Source: Granulicella sibirica (GTDB lineage Bacteria; Acidobacteriota; Terriglobia; Terriglobales; Acidobacteriaceae). From it: a DNA stretch of 64,000 bases. How positions within the stretch are numbered: the stretch's first letter is position 1; each line of letters begins with the position of its first letter. The translations under genes were made by a program, and so were the position numbers. A model generated the notes under the pieces. That model ran no database searches and was not told where the DNA came from. It saw only the letters and a program-made list of their open reading frames with translations. The DNA is taken from positions 1 through 64,000 of the forward strand of contig NZ_RDSM01000005.1 of the NCBI RefSeq assembly GCF_004115155.1, in the 5' to 3' direction. Below are positions 52,787 to 61,417 of this stretch, piece by piece.

Positions 52787-55700
52787 ATGTCGGGATTTTC
52801 CATACGAAACCCCTATTTAATCGTGGTGCTATGTCTCGTCATGATGATCCTTGGCAGCGTCAGCGCCAGCGACATGCCCGTTGACATGTTTCCCGCCGTC
52901 AATTTGCCGGTGGTCGCGGTGGCGACGTTCTATTCCGGTATGCCTCCAGCGCAGATCGAAACTAATATTACCTATCACCTGGAGCGGCAGTTCACGCTGG
53001 CCAGTGGCATCGACCATATGGAGTCCCGCTCGCTGCCCGGTGTCAGCCTCATCAAGGTGTACTTTCGTGCTGGAAGCGATCCCGATGCCGATGCCGCGAC
53101 TATATCCTCGCTGGCATTGAGCGACCTGCGTGATATGCCCCCAGGCACCTACCCGCCGATCATCCTAAAGCAGGATGCTGCGAGCATCCCTGTATCGCTG
53201 GTCACACTCGCCGGTTCGGGGCTCGATGAAAGTAAGCTCAAGGATCTTGGACAGAACTTCGTTCGTAACCAGCTTGCCGGTGTGGAAGGGGCATCTGTTC
53301 CGCAACCCTTTGGAGGAAGATGGCGGCAGATCATGCTCTATGCCGATCCTTACAAACTGGAAGCAAACCAGCTAAGCCCCATGGACGTAGTTCGCGCGGT
53401 GAATGAAGCGAACGTGATTCTTCCGGCAGGGGATGTGGAGATCGGCAGGAATGACTATGACCTCTACACAAACTCCATGCTCGGAGCTGCAGCTGACATC
53501 GCGCAGGTTCCATTGAAGATGGTTGGCAGTCACCCGTGAGGGTGGGGGACGTAGCAGTTCCTCAAGACTCCTTCAGCCGTCAATTTAACGTCGTTCGAGT
53601 GAATGGCCAGCGAGCCGTCTATCTCCCAATCTTTAAAGCTGGTGCGGACTCGAACACGATCAAGATTGTCGACGGCGTGAGAGCAACCCTTAAGAAGCTC
53701 TATGATGTCCCATCGGCTCTCAAAACGGATGTAGTGTTCGATCAGTCGCGTTTTGTTAAAACTGCGATCGAGACGCTGATCCACGAAGGCGGTATCGGCC
53801 TGCTCCTGACCTGCCTTATGATCCTGATCTTCCTGAGGAGCACGAGGGCAACGCTTGCGGTCTTCTTTTCCATTCCATTGTCACTTCTGACAACCTTCTT
53901 CGTGCTAAAGCTGACAGGCAGCTCGATTAACAGCATGGTGCTAGGTGGTCTAGCCTTGGCGTTGTCCCGGCTCATCGACAACTCCGTCGTCGTGCTGGAG
54001 AACATCTTCCGCCACCTCGAAGGTGGCGAGGTGCCGGAGGTGGCAGCAGAGAAGGGCGGACAAGAGGTCGCACTCCCTGTCCTCGCGGGAACTCTCACCA
54101 CAGTTGTCGTGTTTTTCCCCGTCACGATGCTCTATGGAGTAAGCCGATTCTTGTTTTCAGCTCTGGCGCTCGCTGTCGTCATCTCGCTCTTCGCGTCGTA
54201 TTTCGTGGCGCTCACGGTGGTGCCGCTCTTTTGCGCGCGATTCATCAAGAGCCATCATGGCGATACTGTTCACGAATCTGCTCAAGGAGAGTACGCGGTC
54301 GCGGCTGCCATTTCGAAAAAGCCCGGTTTCGGAGCGCGCTTCAATGCCAGCTTCACCCGGGGGTTCGACGGGATGTTGCGTCGCTACGATGCTCTTGTCC
54401 AAGGAGTTCTGGGAGCTCCCAGAAAAGTACTCGCAGTTTCTGGCATTGTATTTGTGCTGAGCCTGTTCCTCTTCCCGTTGCTCGGTCTCTCCTTCTTTCC
54501 CCGAACCGATGCTGGTCAGTTCGTTATCAACTTCAAAGCTCCCTCCGGAACGAAGCTGACGGATACCGAGGCGGAAGCGGCCAAGATCGAAGGCATCGTA
54601 CGCGGCATTGTGTCTAAGCACGATATGGGACTAACGCTGACAAACATTGGCGTGGATCCCGGCTTTTCAGCTCTCTTTACACCGAACTCTGCCATGCACA
54701 CCGGCTTTACCCAGGTGGCGCTTAGTGAGGATCACGATGTCAGCAGCTATACCTATATTGACGAAGTGAAGAAAGCCTTGGCCGAGCAGATGCCTGAGCT
54801 ACAAACCTTCTTCTCCAGCGGTAGCCTTGTCGACGGCGTTCTCAACATGGGCGCGCCCGCTCCGATTGATATTCGCGTCGCCGGGAACGATATGATCGCC
54901 GACTACAACACTGCACAGTCAATCGCAGGGAAAGTTCGTCAGATCACCGGCGTAGCCGACGTTTATATCCCGCAGGATATCGACTACCCATCTCTTCGGA
55001 TCGCAATTGACCGGACCCGAGCGGACGAACTGGGCCTCACAGAAAAGGAAATCGTCTCGAACGTCATCACCGCGCTAACCTCAAACCAGATGATCGCCCC
55101 AAGCATCTGGATTGATCCCAAGAGCGGTAATAACTACTTCCTCACGGTGCAGTACAAGGAAGGGCAGGTGAAATCTCTCGAAGACCTGAAGGCTATCCCC
55201 CTACATGGCATCAATATCACAGCGCCTACTCGCCTCGATATGGTCGCTGATATTCAGCAGTTCGAAGCACCGACCGAGATGGACCACACGCAGATTCGCC
55301 GTCTCGTAGACATCTATGTTCGTCCGCAGAAAGAAAGCCTAAATCGGATCACTGATCAGATCAACAAGATTGTCGCCGACGCAAATCCTCCCCATGGCAT
55401 TGATGTGACGCTTACAGGGAGCGTCAACTCGATGAACGCTTCCTTTAGAAGCTTCGCCATCGGCCTCACATTGTCGGTACTTCTACTCTTCCTGATTCTA
55501 GTGGCGCAGTTCCGGTCATTCATTGATCCGTTCATCATCTCTTGGCACTTCCTCCAGGAATCACCGGTGTCATCGTCACTCTCTTGCTCTGGGGTACGAC
55601 GCTGAACGTGATGTCTCTCATGGGTGTTGTGATGCTCGCCGGCATCGTTCTTTCCAACAGTATTTTGATCGTCGAATTCGCTCACCACCTGATGAAGGAC

Positions 55701-55958
55701 GGGATGGCAGTGCGTGAGGCGATCAGTACGTCGTGCCGCGTTCGTCTTCGGCCCATCCTCATGACGTCTCTAGCGACCTTGATCGGTCTGTTGCCAATGG
55801 CGCTTAAGCTCGGTGAGGGTAGCGAAGCGTATGCTCCCTTGGCGCAGGCGCTCATTGGTGGTCTCACGGTTTCCGTCATCTTGACGGTCTTCTTGGTCCC
55901 CGCGGGATTCTTCCTTGTGTACCAGAATAAACCTTTGAAGGGGCCCGAACATGCATAG
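52787..55958 (+). pseudogene. RND efflux pump inner-membrane subunit, two frameshifts
   Basis: One AcrB-type pump of about 1056 residues is spread over three frames. Frame one (52787-53539) holds TM1 and the first porter domain and stops after KMVGSHP. Frame two (53536-55605) continues directly with VRVGDVAVPQDSF, the TM2-TM6 block (including RLIDNSVVVLEN in TM4) and the second porter domain, up to FIDPFIIS. Frame three continues with LALPPGITGVIVTLLLWG and the last spans to 55958. Each junction is repaired by adding one base, in the CCC run near 53533 and the TCTCTT run near 55545. Everything else is intact, so the loss is recent, the lesions are sequencing errors, or a frameshift is programmed. 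Confidence 0.88.
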
Positions 55959-56396
55959 CACGTCCAGGAGAAAACGATACGACCGATGGCTTGTGTCATA
56001 TGTCTGCCAAGAAAGCATAGGAGAACGCAACTGCCACTCAAGAAGGTTGCCGCAAAATGTCATCGCTCCAGAACCGACGGGCAGGGGCCCATGCAGTTAG
56101 CTGACCCAGGCGTAGCATTCGTGCTGAACGAGAAGTCCGTCATAGAAGCGCTGTGCTACGCTGCCATATCTTTGTAGGGACTACCGCAGCACTCTCGCTA
56201 CCATCTCGAGATATGGATTCAGAGTCGCGCTGAGAAGCAGGATCACCGGCTCAATCAAGTTCTAGCAATTGCGCCTCTTAGGATCGAGAGGCTCAAACAA
56301 GAGGACCTCAAATCGCCCGCTATCCCGGCGATCGGAAACGCGCCCGAGAAAGCATCCCGCACCGGCAGAATCTCTCTAGGACCTGCCTTCTTGAGG
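55959..56396. other. Intergenic, no supported gene
   Basis: 438 bp between the RND gene and the convergent fucosidase gene. No frame matches a family and no clear U-tract terminator was seen. Confidence 0.4.
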
Positions 56397-58085
56397 CTAA
56401 AGCCTATTCGGTGTTATCCGAAAGGTGTACGCTATGTCGTTCGGCTTCTGACTGGGAAGCGTCAATACCAGAGCTTCACTGTTGCGTTCCATAACAAGAG
56501 GAGTGGAGCTGCCAAGCATCACAGCTCTTATAATCTCGGCAGGTAGGAGTTTGGAGTTCCGGGCCAGTGACTTGATTCGTAGTTTGCCGTCATTGGGCCA
56601 GCCCAGCGCGATAGCGTAGAGATCTCCATCCTTTGTAGTGAAACGTATATCTTCGGCAGTGTAGGGGCGGCCCTTGCCTTCATTGAAGTTTCCCGTAGAG
56701 ACAATGTCGGGCGGGCCCTCGCCATAGACCTTGAAGGGTCGCGTCCCGAATATGGCCTCACCATTGGTGGGCATCCACGCAGCAAGGTCGTCGAGGACTT
56801 TGCGCTCGTCCGAATCGATGGTGCCATCACCCTTGAGCGGAATATTCAGGCACAGATTCCCGTTCTTGCTAACGATGTCCGCGAGCATGTGGATGACGGT
56901 CTTTGCGCTCTTGTAGGTGTGGTTTTCGAAGACATGGCGGTTGTAGTGCCAGTCGCCGATGCAGGTGTCGGTTTGCCACGGAATGGGCAGGATGTCGTTG
57001 GAGCGCCCGCGTTCGAGGTCCAGGGCAGCTGCACCGCGGTGCTGCGGAACAAACTCTTTGCCGAAAACTACGGCCTCCAGGTTCCCGCCGTGGCGCGCAC
57101 GGTTGGAGTTGTAGAAGTGAGCCGTGATATCGAGCCCTGCCTGACCGAGAGGAAGTTCCGTGTCGTCGAAATAGATCATGTCGGGCTCGTAGGTATCGAG
57201 AAGATCTCTGCAACGGAGAAACCAGGTGTTCACGAACTCTGGGTCGTCGCAGGGCGGGTTCTCATCCCAAATGCGGTCGTTCTTATCGTGCCAAGCCTTG
57301 GCTTCGGCAATGGATGTGACCCCGTCAGGTATGACGAGATTGGGACTCGGCCCAACATAAAGGTCCTGAGGGTTGAGACCGTTGGAAAGCCGGTCGCTAT
57401 TTGTGAAGCCATCGTAACGGACTCCAGCCATCGGTCCCTCGGCATCGTACCCGTAGGCAGTCTGAAGCCAATGCCAGGCATGGGCAGAATGATTCGAAAC
57501 GCCAAAGCGGATCCCGCGTCGCTTACATATCGCTGACCAGGTGCCGACGATATCCTTCATGGGGCCGATTTTCGCCGAGTTCCAGCTATGGTATCTCGAG
57601 GGCCAATTGTCAAAGTTGTCATGATGATTGGCAAGCGACATGAAGTACTTCGCTCCGGCAGCTTGGTAGAGATCCATGAGCCCTTCGGGGTTCCATCCCT
57701 CGGCCTTCCATATCATGTCGATATCCTTGAAGCCCACCTTGGAGGGGTGGCCGTAGGTCTTGACGTGATACTCGTAGGCCGAGTCGCCCTGGATGTACAT
57801 CCGACGCGCATACCAGTCGCCCTCTTCCGGCTGGCATTGAGCTGACCAGTGAGCCCAGATCCCGAATTTGGCGTCCCGAAACCAGTCAGGAGTCTTATAG
57901 TGCGCCTTCAGAGAGTTCCAGGAAGGCTCAAAAGGACCGTGGGCTAGATCGCGCTCGGCCGATGTCGCAAGGCGACCCTTCGGATTGGCGCGGTCGGCGC
58001 CGGCGAGCGAATAGAGTTTCTTCGAAGCGGCGGCTTGCCCGAAAGCAGCAAGAAGGGCGATAGCTGTACGACGATTCATCTTCAC
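56397..58085 (-). CDS. Alpha-L-fucosidase (GH29)
   Basis: A 562-residue exported retaining fucosidase. The signal-like N-terminus (RRTAIALLAAFGQAAA) may be twin-arginine-like. The GH29 barrel begins WFRDAKFGIWAHWSAQCQPEEGDWYARRMY; AKYFMSLANHHDNFDNWPS and FGVSNHSAHAW follow. The nucleophile Asp307 lies in EPDMIYFDDTE, the family's PDxxWFD position. A C-terminal beta domain closes the protein. It removes alpha-L-fucose from glycans such as xyloglucan side chains. Divergent from the GH31 gene, with a LacI-like element between them, so the two are probably co-controlled. Confidence 0.92.
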   Translation of the reverse strand: MKMNRRTAIALLAAFGQAAASKKLYSLAGADRANPKGRLATSAERDLAHGPFEPSWNSLKAHYKTPDWFRDAKFGIWAHWSAQCQPEEGDWYARRMYIQGDSAYEYHVKTYGHPSKVGFKDIDMIWKAEGWNPEGLMDLYQAAGAKYFMSLANHHDNFDNWPSRYHSWNSAKIGPMKDIVGTWSAICKRRGIRFGVSNHSAHAWHWLQTAYGYDAEGPMAGVRYDGFTNSDRLSNGLNPQDLYVGPSPNLVIPDGVTSIAEAKAWHDKNDRIWDENPPCDDPEFVNTWFLRCRDLLDTYEPDMIYFDDTELPLGQAGLDITAHFYNSNRARHGGNLEAVVFGKEFVPQHRGAAALDLERGRSNDILPIPWQTDTCIGDWHYNRHVFENHTYKSAKTVIHMLADIVSKNGNLCLNIPLKGDGTIDSDERKVLDDLAAWMPTNGEAIFGTRPFKVYGEGPPDIVSTGNFNEGKGRPYTAEDIRFTTKDGDLYAIALGWPNDGKLRIKSLARNSKLLPAEIIRAVMLGSSTPLVMERNSEALVLTLPSQKPNDIAYTFRITPNRL

Positions 58086-58167
58086 GAATGGACCTCGCTG
58101 GCTTCCAGAGGGTTGGGCTTTTCCACTTGACCACGTTTCGCCCAGTGGCGTATTTCCCTAGCTTACA

Positions 58168-58187
58168 CCTTACCGGTAACGATACAG
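58168..58187. promoter_or_regulatory. LacI-type operator-like element, copy 1
   Basis: CCTTACCGGTAACGATACAG, containing the pseudo-palindrome GTAACGATAC with a central CG, lies between the divergent GH29 and GH31 genes. A 19/20 match on the opposite strand lies before the TonB receptor at 61141-61160. Confidence 0.65.
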
Positions 58188-58291
58188 TATTTGGAAATGG
58201 CGGTAAATAGTTTCGCCGTCGTTCATCCTGCGGCACCCGGATCCTGCTAACTTCACCACCCGGGTCACTCCACATTACTAAAGGGAACCCA

Positions 58292-60928
58292 GTGACTTTC
58301 TTCTCTAAACGGCATCTAGCAGACCTCTTCGTCCTTGCGTTCGTGGGTACCCTCTCTACCACGCCCTCATCGTTTGCCGCTGAGCGGAGGTCGAGTCCAG
58401 TTGACACAGTGACACGGACGTCGTGGGGGATTCAGATAGCAACAGCCGAATGCGTCCTCTCCCTGCGTCCTCTCACGTCGAGTGCCATGCGTATCCGGTG
58501 CGCCACCGCCGATTCTCACGAAGACCCAAGTCTCGTGCTGACCGAAAATGTGCCCACACCACCCTTCAGACTCCTGGAGAGCCGAACAACGGTCACCCTC
58601 ACCACCGAGAAGATGCGAGCCGTCTACGATCGTCGTACAGGTGCTCTGCAATTCTCCGACGCGGCAGGCAGGCAATTTTTATCCGAGATACCTGGAACGC
58701 GCAGGCTGGCGTCTTCGTCGATACAGGGAGAACCAACTTTCACGGCCGAACAGAGCTTTGTCTCACCAAAGGACGAGCACCTCTATGGAAGCGGCCAATT
58801 CCAGGATGGCTATCTCGATATCCGGGATCTCCCTCGACGGCTCACCCAGGTGAATACCCAGATAGCAATTCCCTTCCTCCTATCGAGCAAAGGGTATGGC
58901 ATCCTATGGCACAACTACGGCTTGACCGACCTGAATCCCGCTGATGCCCGAATCATGTTGACGCCCTCGACAAGCGGAAAGGTTACGACTGTCGACGTCA
59001 CCACGACGGAGGGAACCAAACGACAGAAGATGCAGGAGGGAGAGTTCCTTGGCAAGATAACTGTTCCCAGGACCGGACGATACGCCCTTATGCTGGACGT
59101 TGGACAGGCCATGGCCAAGCGCTACCACGTTGAGATTGACGGTCACGTGGAGGTTGATTTCGCAAATCAATGGCTTCCCCCTACAACAAGTTTGCTCACG
59201 AATCTCTCTGAAGGAACTCATTCGATCCGCGTCATCGGAGAGCAGGCGGATAAGCCAGTTCTGTCCTGGCGAGAGTCAGAGGATCGGACCGTCCTGAGAT
59301 CTCCTGTCGCGGAGGCAGTCGACTATGTCGTCTTTGCCGGCCCAACCCCAAACGATGTCATCGCGACCTACAGGCAACTGACAGGTCCCGCACCCCTGAT
59401 GCCACTCTGGGCCTATGGATACATCCATTGCCGAGAGCGCTTCCACTCCAGCCAGGAGATTCTTGATACAGCCGCGGAATTCCGCAGAAGGAACTTGCCG
59501 GTCGACGTCCTGGTCCAGGACTGGCAGTACTGGGGTAAATACGGATGGAACGCGATGAAGTGGGATGAGCGTTATTATCCTGATCCCGCCGACATGGTGA
59601 GTAAACTCCACGCGATGAACATCAAGCTAATGGTCTCTGTCTGGTCAAAGATCGATCCGGACACAGAAGTCGGCAAGGAATTCGCTGAGAAAAAATATTA
59701 TGTCCCTAACACGCAATGGGTGGATCTCTTCAACCCGGCGGCTGCGCAACTATATTGGAAGAAGTTCAGCCAGCGGATGCTGTCGCTTGGAATTGATGCC
59801 TGGTGGCAAGACGCAACGGAACCCGAAAACGATGATCTGGTGGGAAGGCAAACCTTCGCCGGACCAGGTGAGAAGGTCAGGCTTCTGTTTCCGCTCTACG
59901 TCAACAAGACGGTCTATGAGGGCCAAAGGAAGGACGCCCCGGAGAAGCGCGTCTTCATCCTGACCCGTAGCGCATTTCTTGGGCAGCAGCGATACGCCTC
60001 CGCGACATGGTCTGGCGACATAGGCAATAGCTGGGACACCCTTCGTAGACAAATCACTGCCGGACTCGACTACTCCGCTAGCGGATTGCCTTACTGGACG
60101 ACAGATGCAGGCGGGTTCTTCCGTCCGGGAGAGAGTCAATATACGGATCCTGCCTATCACGAGCGGCTTCTAAGATGGTTTCAGTTCGCCACATTTAGTC
60201 CCCTACAACGCGTACACGGATACCAGACTGACACCGAGCCCTGGCGCTTCGGCGACAAGACAGAGAATGGGGTGCGGCGCTTCCTGGATCTTCGCTACCA
60301 GCTCATGCCATATATCTACTCCGAGGCCGCCGCCGTTACGTTTCACGGCGACACGATGATGCGCCCACTGGTTATGGACTTCTCAACCGACGAAGAGGCG
60401 CTGAATCAGAAATATGAATATATGTTCGGTTCGTCTTTCCTCGTAGCTCCAGTTGTTCAGGCAGACGTACAGCGGTGGCAGGTCTACGCGCCGAAGACAC
60501 AGGGTGGATGGTACGACTTCTGGACTGGTGCTCGCGTCCAATCCGGAACGACTACAATGATCGACGCTCCCATTGAGAGGCTGCCACTTCTCGTTCGAGC
60601 CGGAAGTATTGTACCTCTCGGCCACGTCAGTCAATACGCGGCACAGACTTCCAATGAGGTTCTCGAAATCCGTATTTATCCCGGCGCGGACGGCAACTTC
60701 CAGCTGTACGAAGACGAAGGGACGAACTACAACTATGAGCATGGCGCAAAGAGTACGATCGATTTCCACTGGAATGATCGAGCCTCTGAACTCTCCATTG
60801 GCTCTCGCACTGGAAGTTTTCCCGGAATGCTATCTTCCCGGACCTTCAAGGTTCTGGTGATAGGATCGACGGCTCCGCGCCAGGTCTCGTACGACGGTCG
60901 AAAGGTAAGCCTGACGCTGGGAAAATGA
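58292..60928 (+). CDS. GH31 alpha-xylosidase-like glycosidase
   Basis: An 878-residue exported GH31 enzyme. It has a signal peptide (about 1-29), an N-terminal beta-sandwich with a PA14-like insertion (about 235-325, YHVEIDGHVEVDF), then the barrel with LPVDVLVQDWQYWGKYGWN. The nucleophile is Asp507 (WWQDATEPEND) and the acid/base Asp576 (TWSGDIGNSWD). GLDYSASGLPYWTTDAGGFF and the C-terminal sandwich follow. The PA14 insertion is typical of xyloglucan alpha-xylosidases. It starts with GTG behind AAGGGA. Together with the fucosidase it would trim fucosylated xyloglucan side chains. Confidence 0.9.
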   Translation: MTFFSKRHLADLFVLAFVGTLSTTPSSFAAERRSSPVDTVTRTSWGIQIATAECVLSLRPLTSSAMRIRCATADSHEDPSLVLTENVPTPPFRLLESRTTVTLTTEKMRAVYDRRTGALQFSDAAGRQFLSEIPGTRRLASSSIQGEPTFTAEQSFVSPKDEHLYGSGQFQDGYLDIRDLPRRLTQVNTQIAIPFLLSSKGYGILWHNYGLTDLNPADARIMLTPSTSGKVTTVDVTTTEGTKRQKMQEGEFLGKITVPRTGRYALMLDVGQAMAKRYHVEIDGHVEVDFANQWLPPTTSLLTNLSEGTHSIRVIGEQADKPVLSWRESEDRTVLRSPVAEAVDYVVFAGPTPNDVIATYRQLTGPAPLMPLWAYGYIHCRERFHSSQEILDTAAEFRRRNLPVDVLVQDWQYWGKYGWNAMKWDERYYPDPADMVSKLHAMNIKLMVSVWSKIDPDTEVGKEFAEKKYYVPNTQWVDLFNPAAAQLYWKKFSQRMLSLGIDAWWQDATEPENDDLVGRQTFAGPGEKVRLLFPLYVNKTVYEGQRKDAPEKRVFILTRSAFLGQQRYASATWSGDIGNSWDTLRRQITAGLDYSASGLPYWTTDAGGFFRPGESQYTDPAYHERLLRWFQFATFSPLQRVHGYQTDTEPWRFGDKTENGVRRFLDLRYQLMPYIYSEAAAVTFHGDTMMRPLVMDFSTDEEALNQKYEYMFGSSFLVAPVVQADVQRWQVYAPKTQGGWYDFWTGARVQSGTTTMIDAPIERLPLLVRAGSIVPLGHVSQYAAQTSNEVLEIRIYPGADGNFQLYEDEGTNYNYEHGAKSTIDFHWNDRASELSIGSRTGSFPGMLSSRTFKVLVIGSTAPRQVSYDGRKVSLTLGK

Positions 60929-61140
60929 TATCGCCCACCGTTCCGAGCCGAAGGCACATACCCACGCACTAAATGGGCGAGCGGACTACGCCAGAGTCCC
61001 TATCGCACCCTCCATTAGGCCTTACTTGCGGCATCGAGCAGCTAAAGCTCGTGACCCACGCCCGGCCGCGAGATGCGGCGTTTACCTTGTGCCGCTCCTG
61101 AGACGCGCCTTCCCCCCTCCCAAATAACAATTGTTTCAAC

Positions 61141-61160
61141 CTGTATCGTTACAGGTAAGG
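61141..61160. promoter_or_regulatory. LacI-type operator-like element, copy 2
   Basis: CTGTATCGTTACAGGTAAGG; its reverse complement differs from the element at 58168-58187 at one position of 20. It ends 12 bp before the TTGACA of the downstream promoter. Confidence 0.65.
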
Positions 61161-61172
61161 CTAACTTTGTTC

Positions 61173-61202
61173 TTGACATTCCTATTTCCCTGCGAATAGA
61201 TT
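61173..61202 (+). promoter_or_regulatory. Putative sigma-70 promoter of TonB receptor 2
   Basis: TTGACA at 61173-61178, 18 bp, TAGATT at 61197-61202 (four of six consensus bases). The LacI-like element sits just upstream of the -35. Confidence 0.4.
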
Positions 61203-61417
61203 TGCCTCCGTTCGCAGGCGGTCCCGCGTATCGCGTGTCAAAAGGCTTTCAGGCTCCTAAGAAAGGATTGGGAAGCATGGAAAGCGGGCGAGCCGAAAGC
61301 ACTGCCCAGCCGTCCGAACGGGGAGACCTGGGCCTCGCCGGCTCGTCCTCGTTCACGTGTCAGAGGTAAGGAACATGGAAAAAGCAACGACGCAAAGTGC
61401 AGCCCTTAGGAGGTCAC

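Larger units (their letters stand above)
60929..61417. other. Regulatory leader of the second TonB receptor
   Basis: 489 bp with the LacI-like element (61141-61160), a promoter candidate (61173-61202) and a 215-nt leader ending in TTAGGAGGT before the ATG. No gene supported. Confidence 0.55.

Noticed and set aside
53536..55605. Treating the three RND frames as three separate functional genes
   Set aside because: Each frame continues the previous one residue for residue and single fragments lack complete domains.
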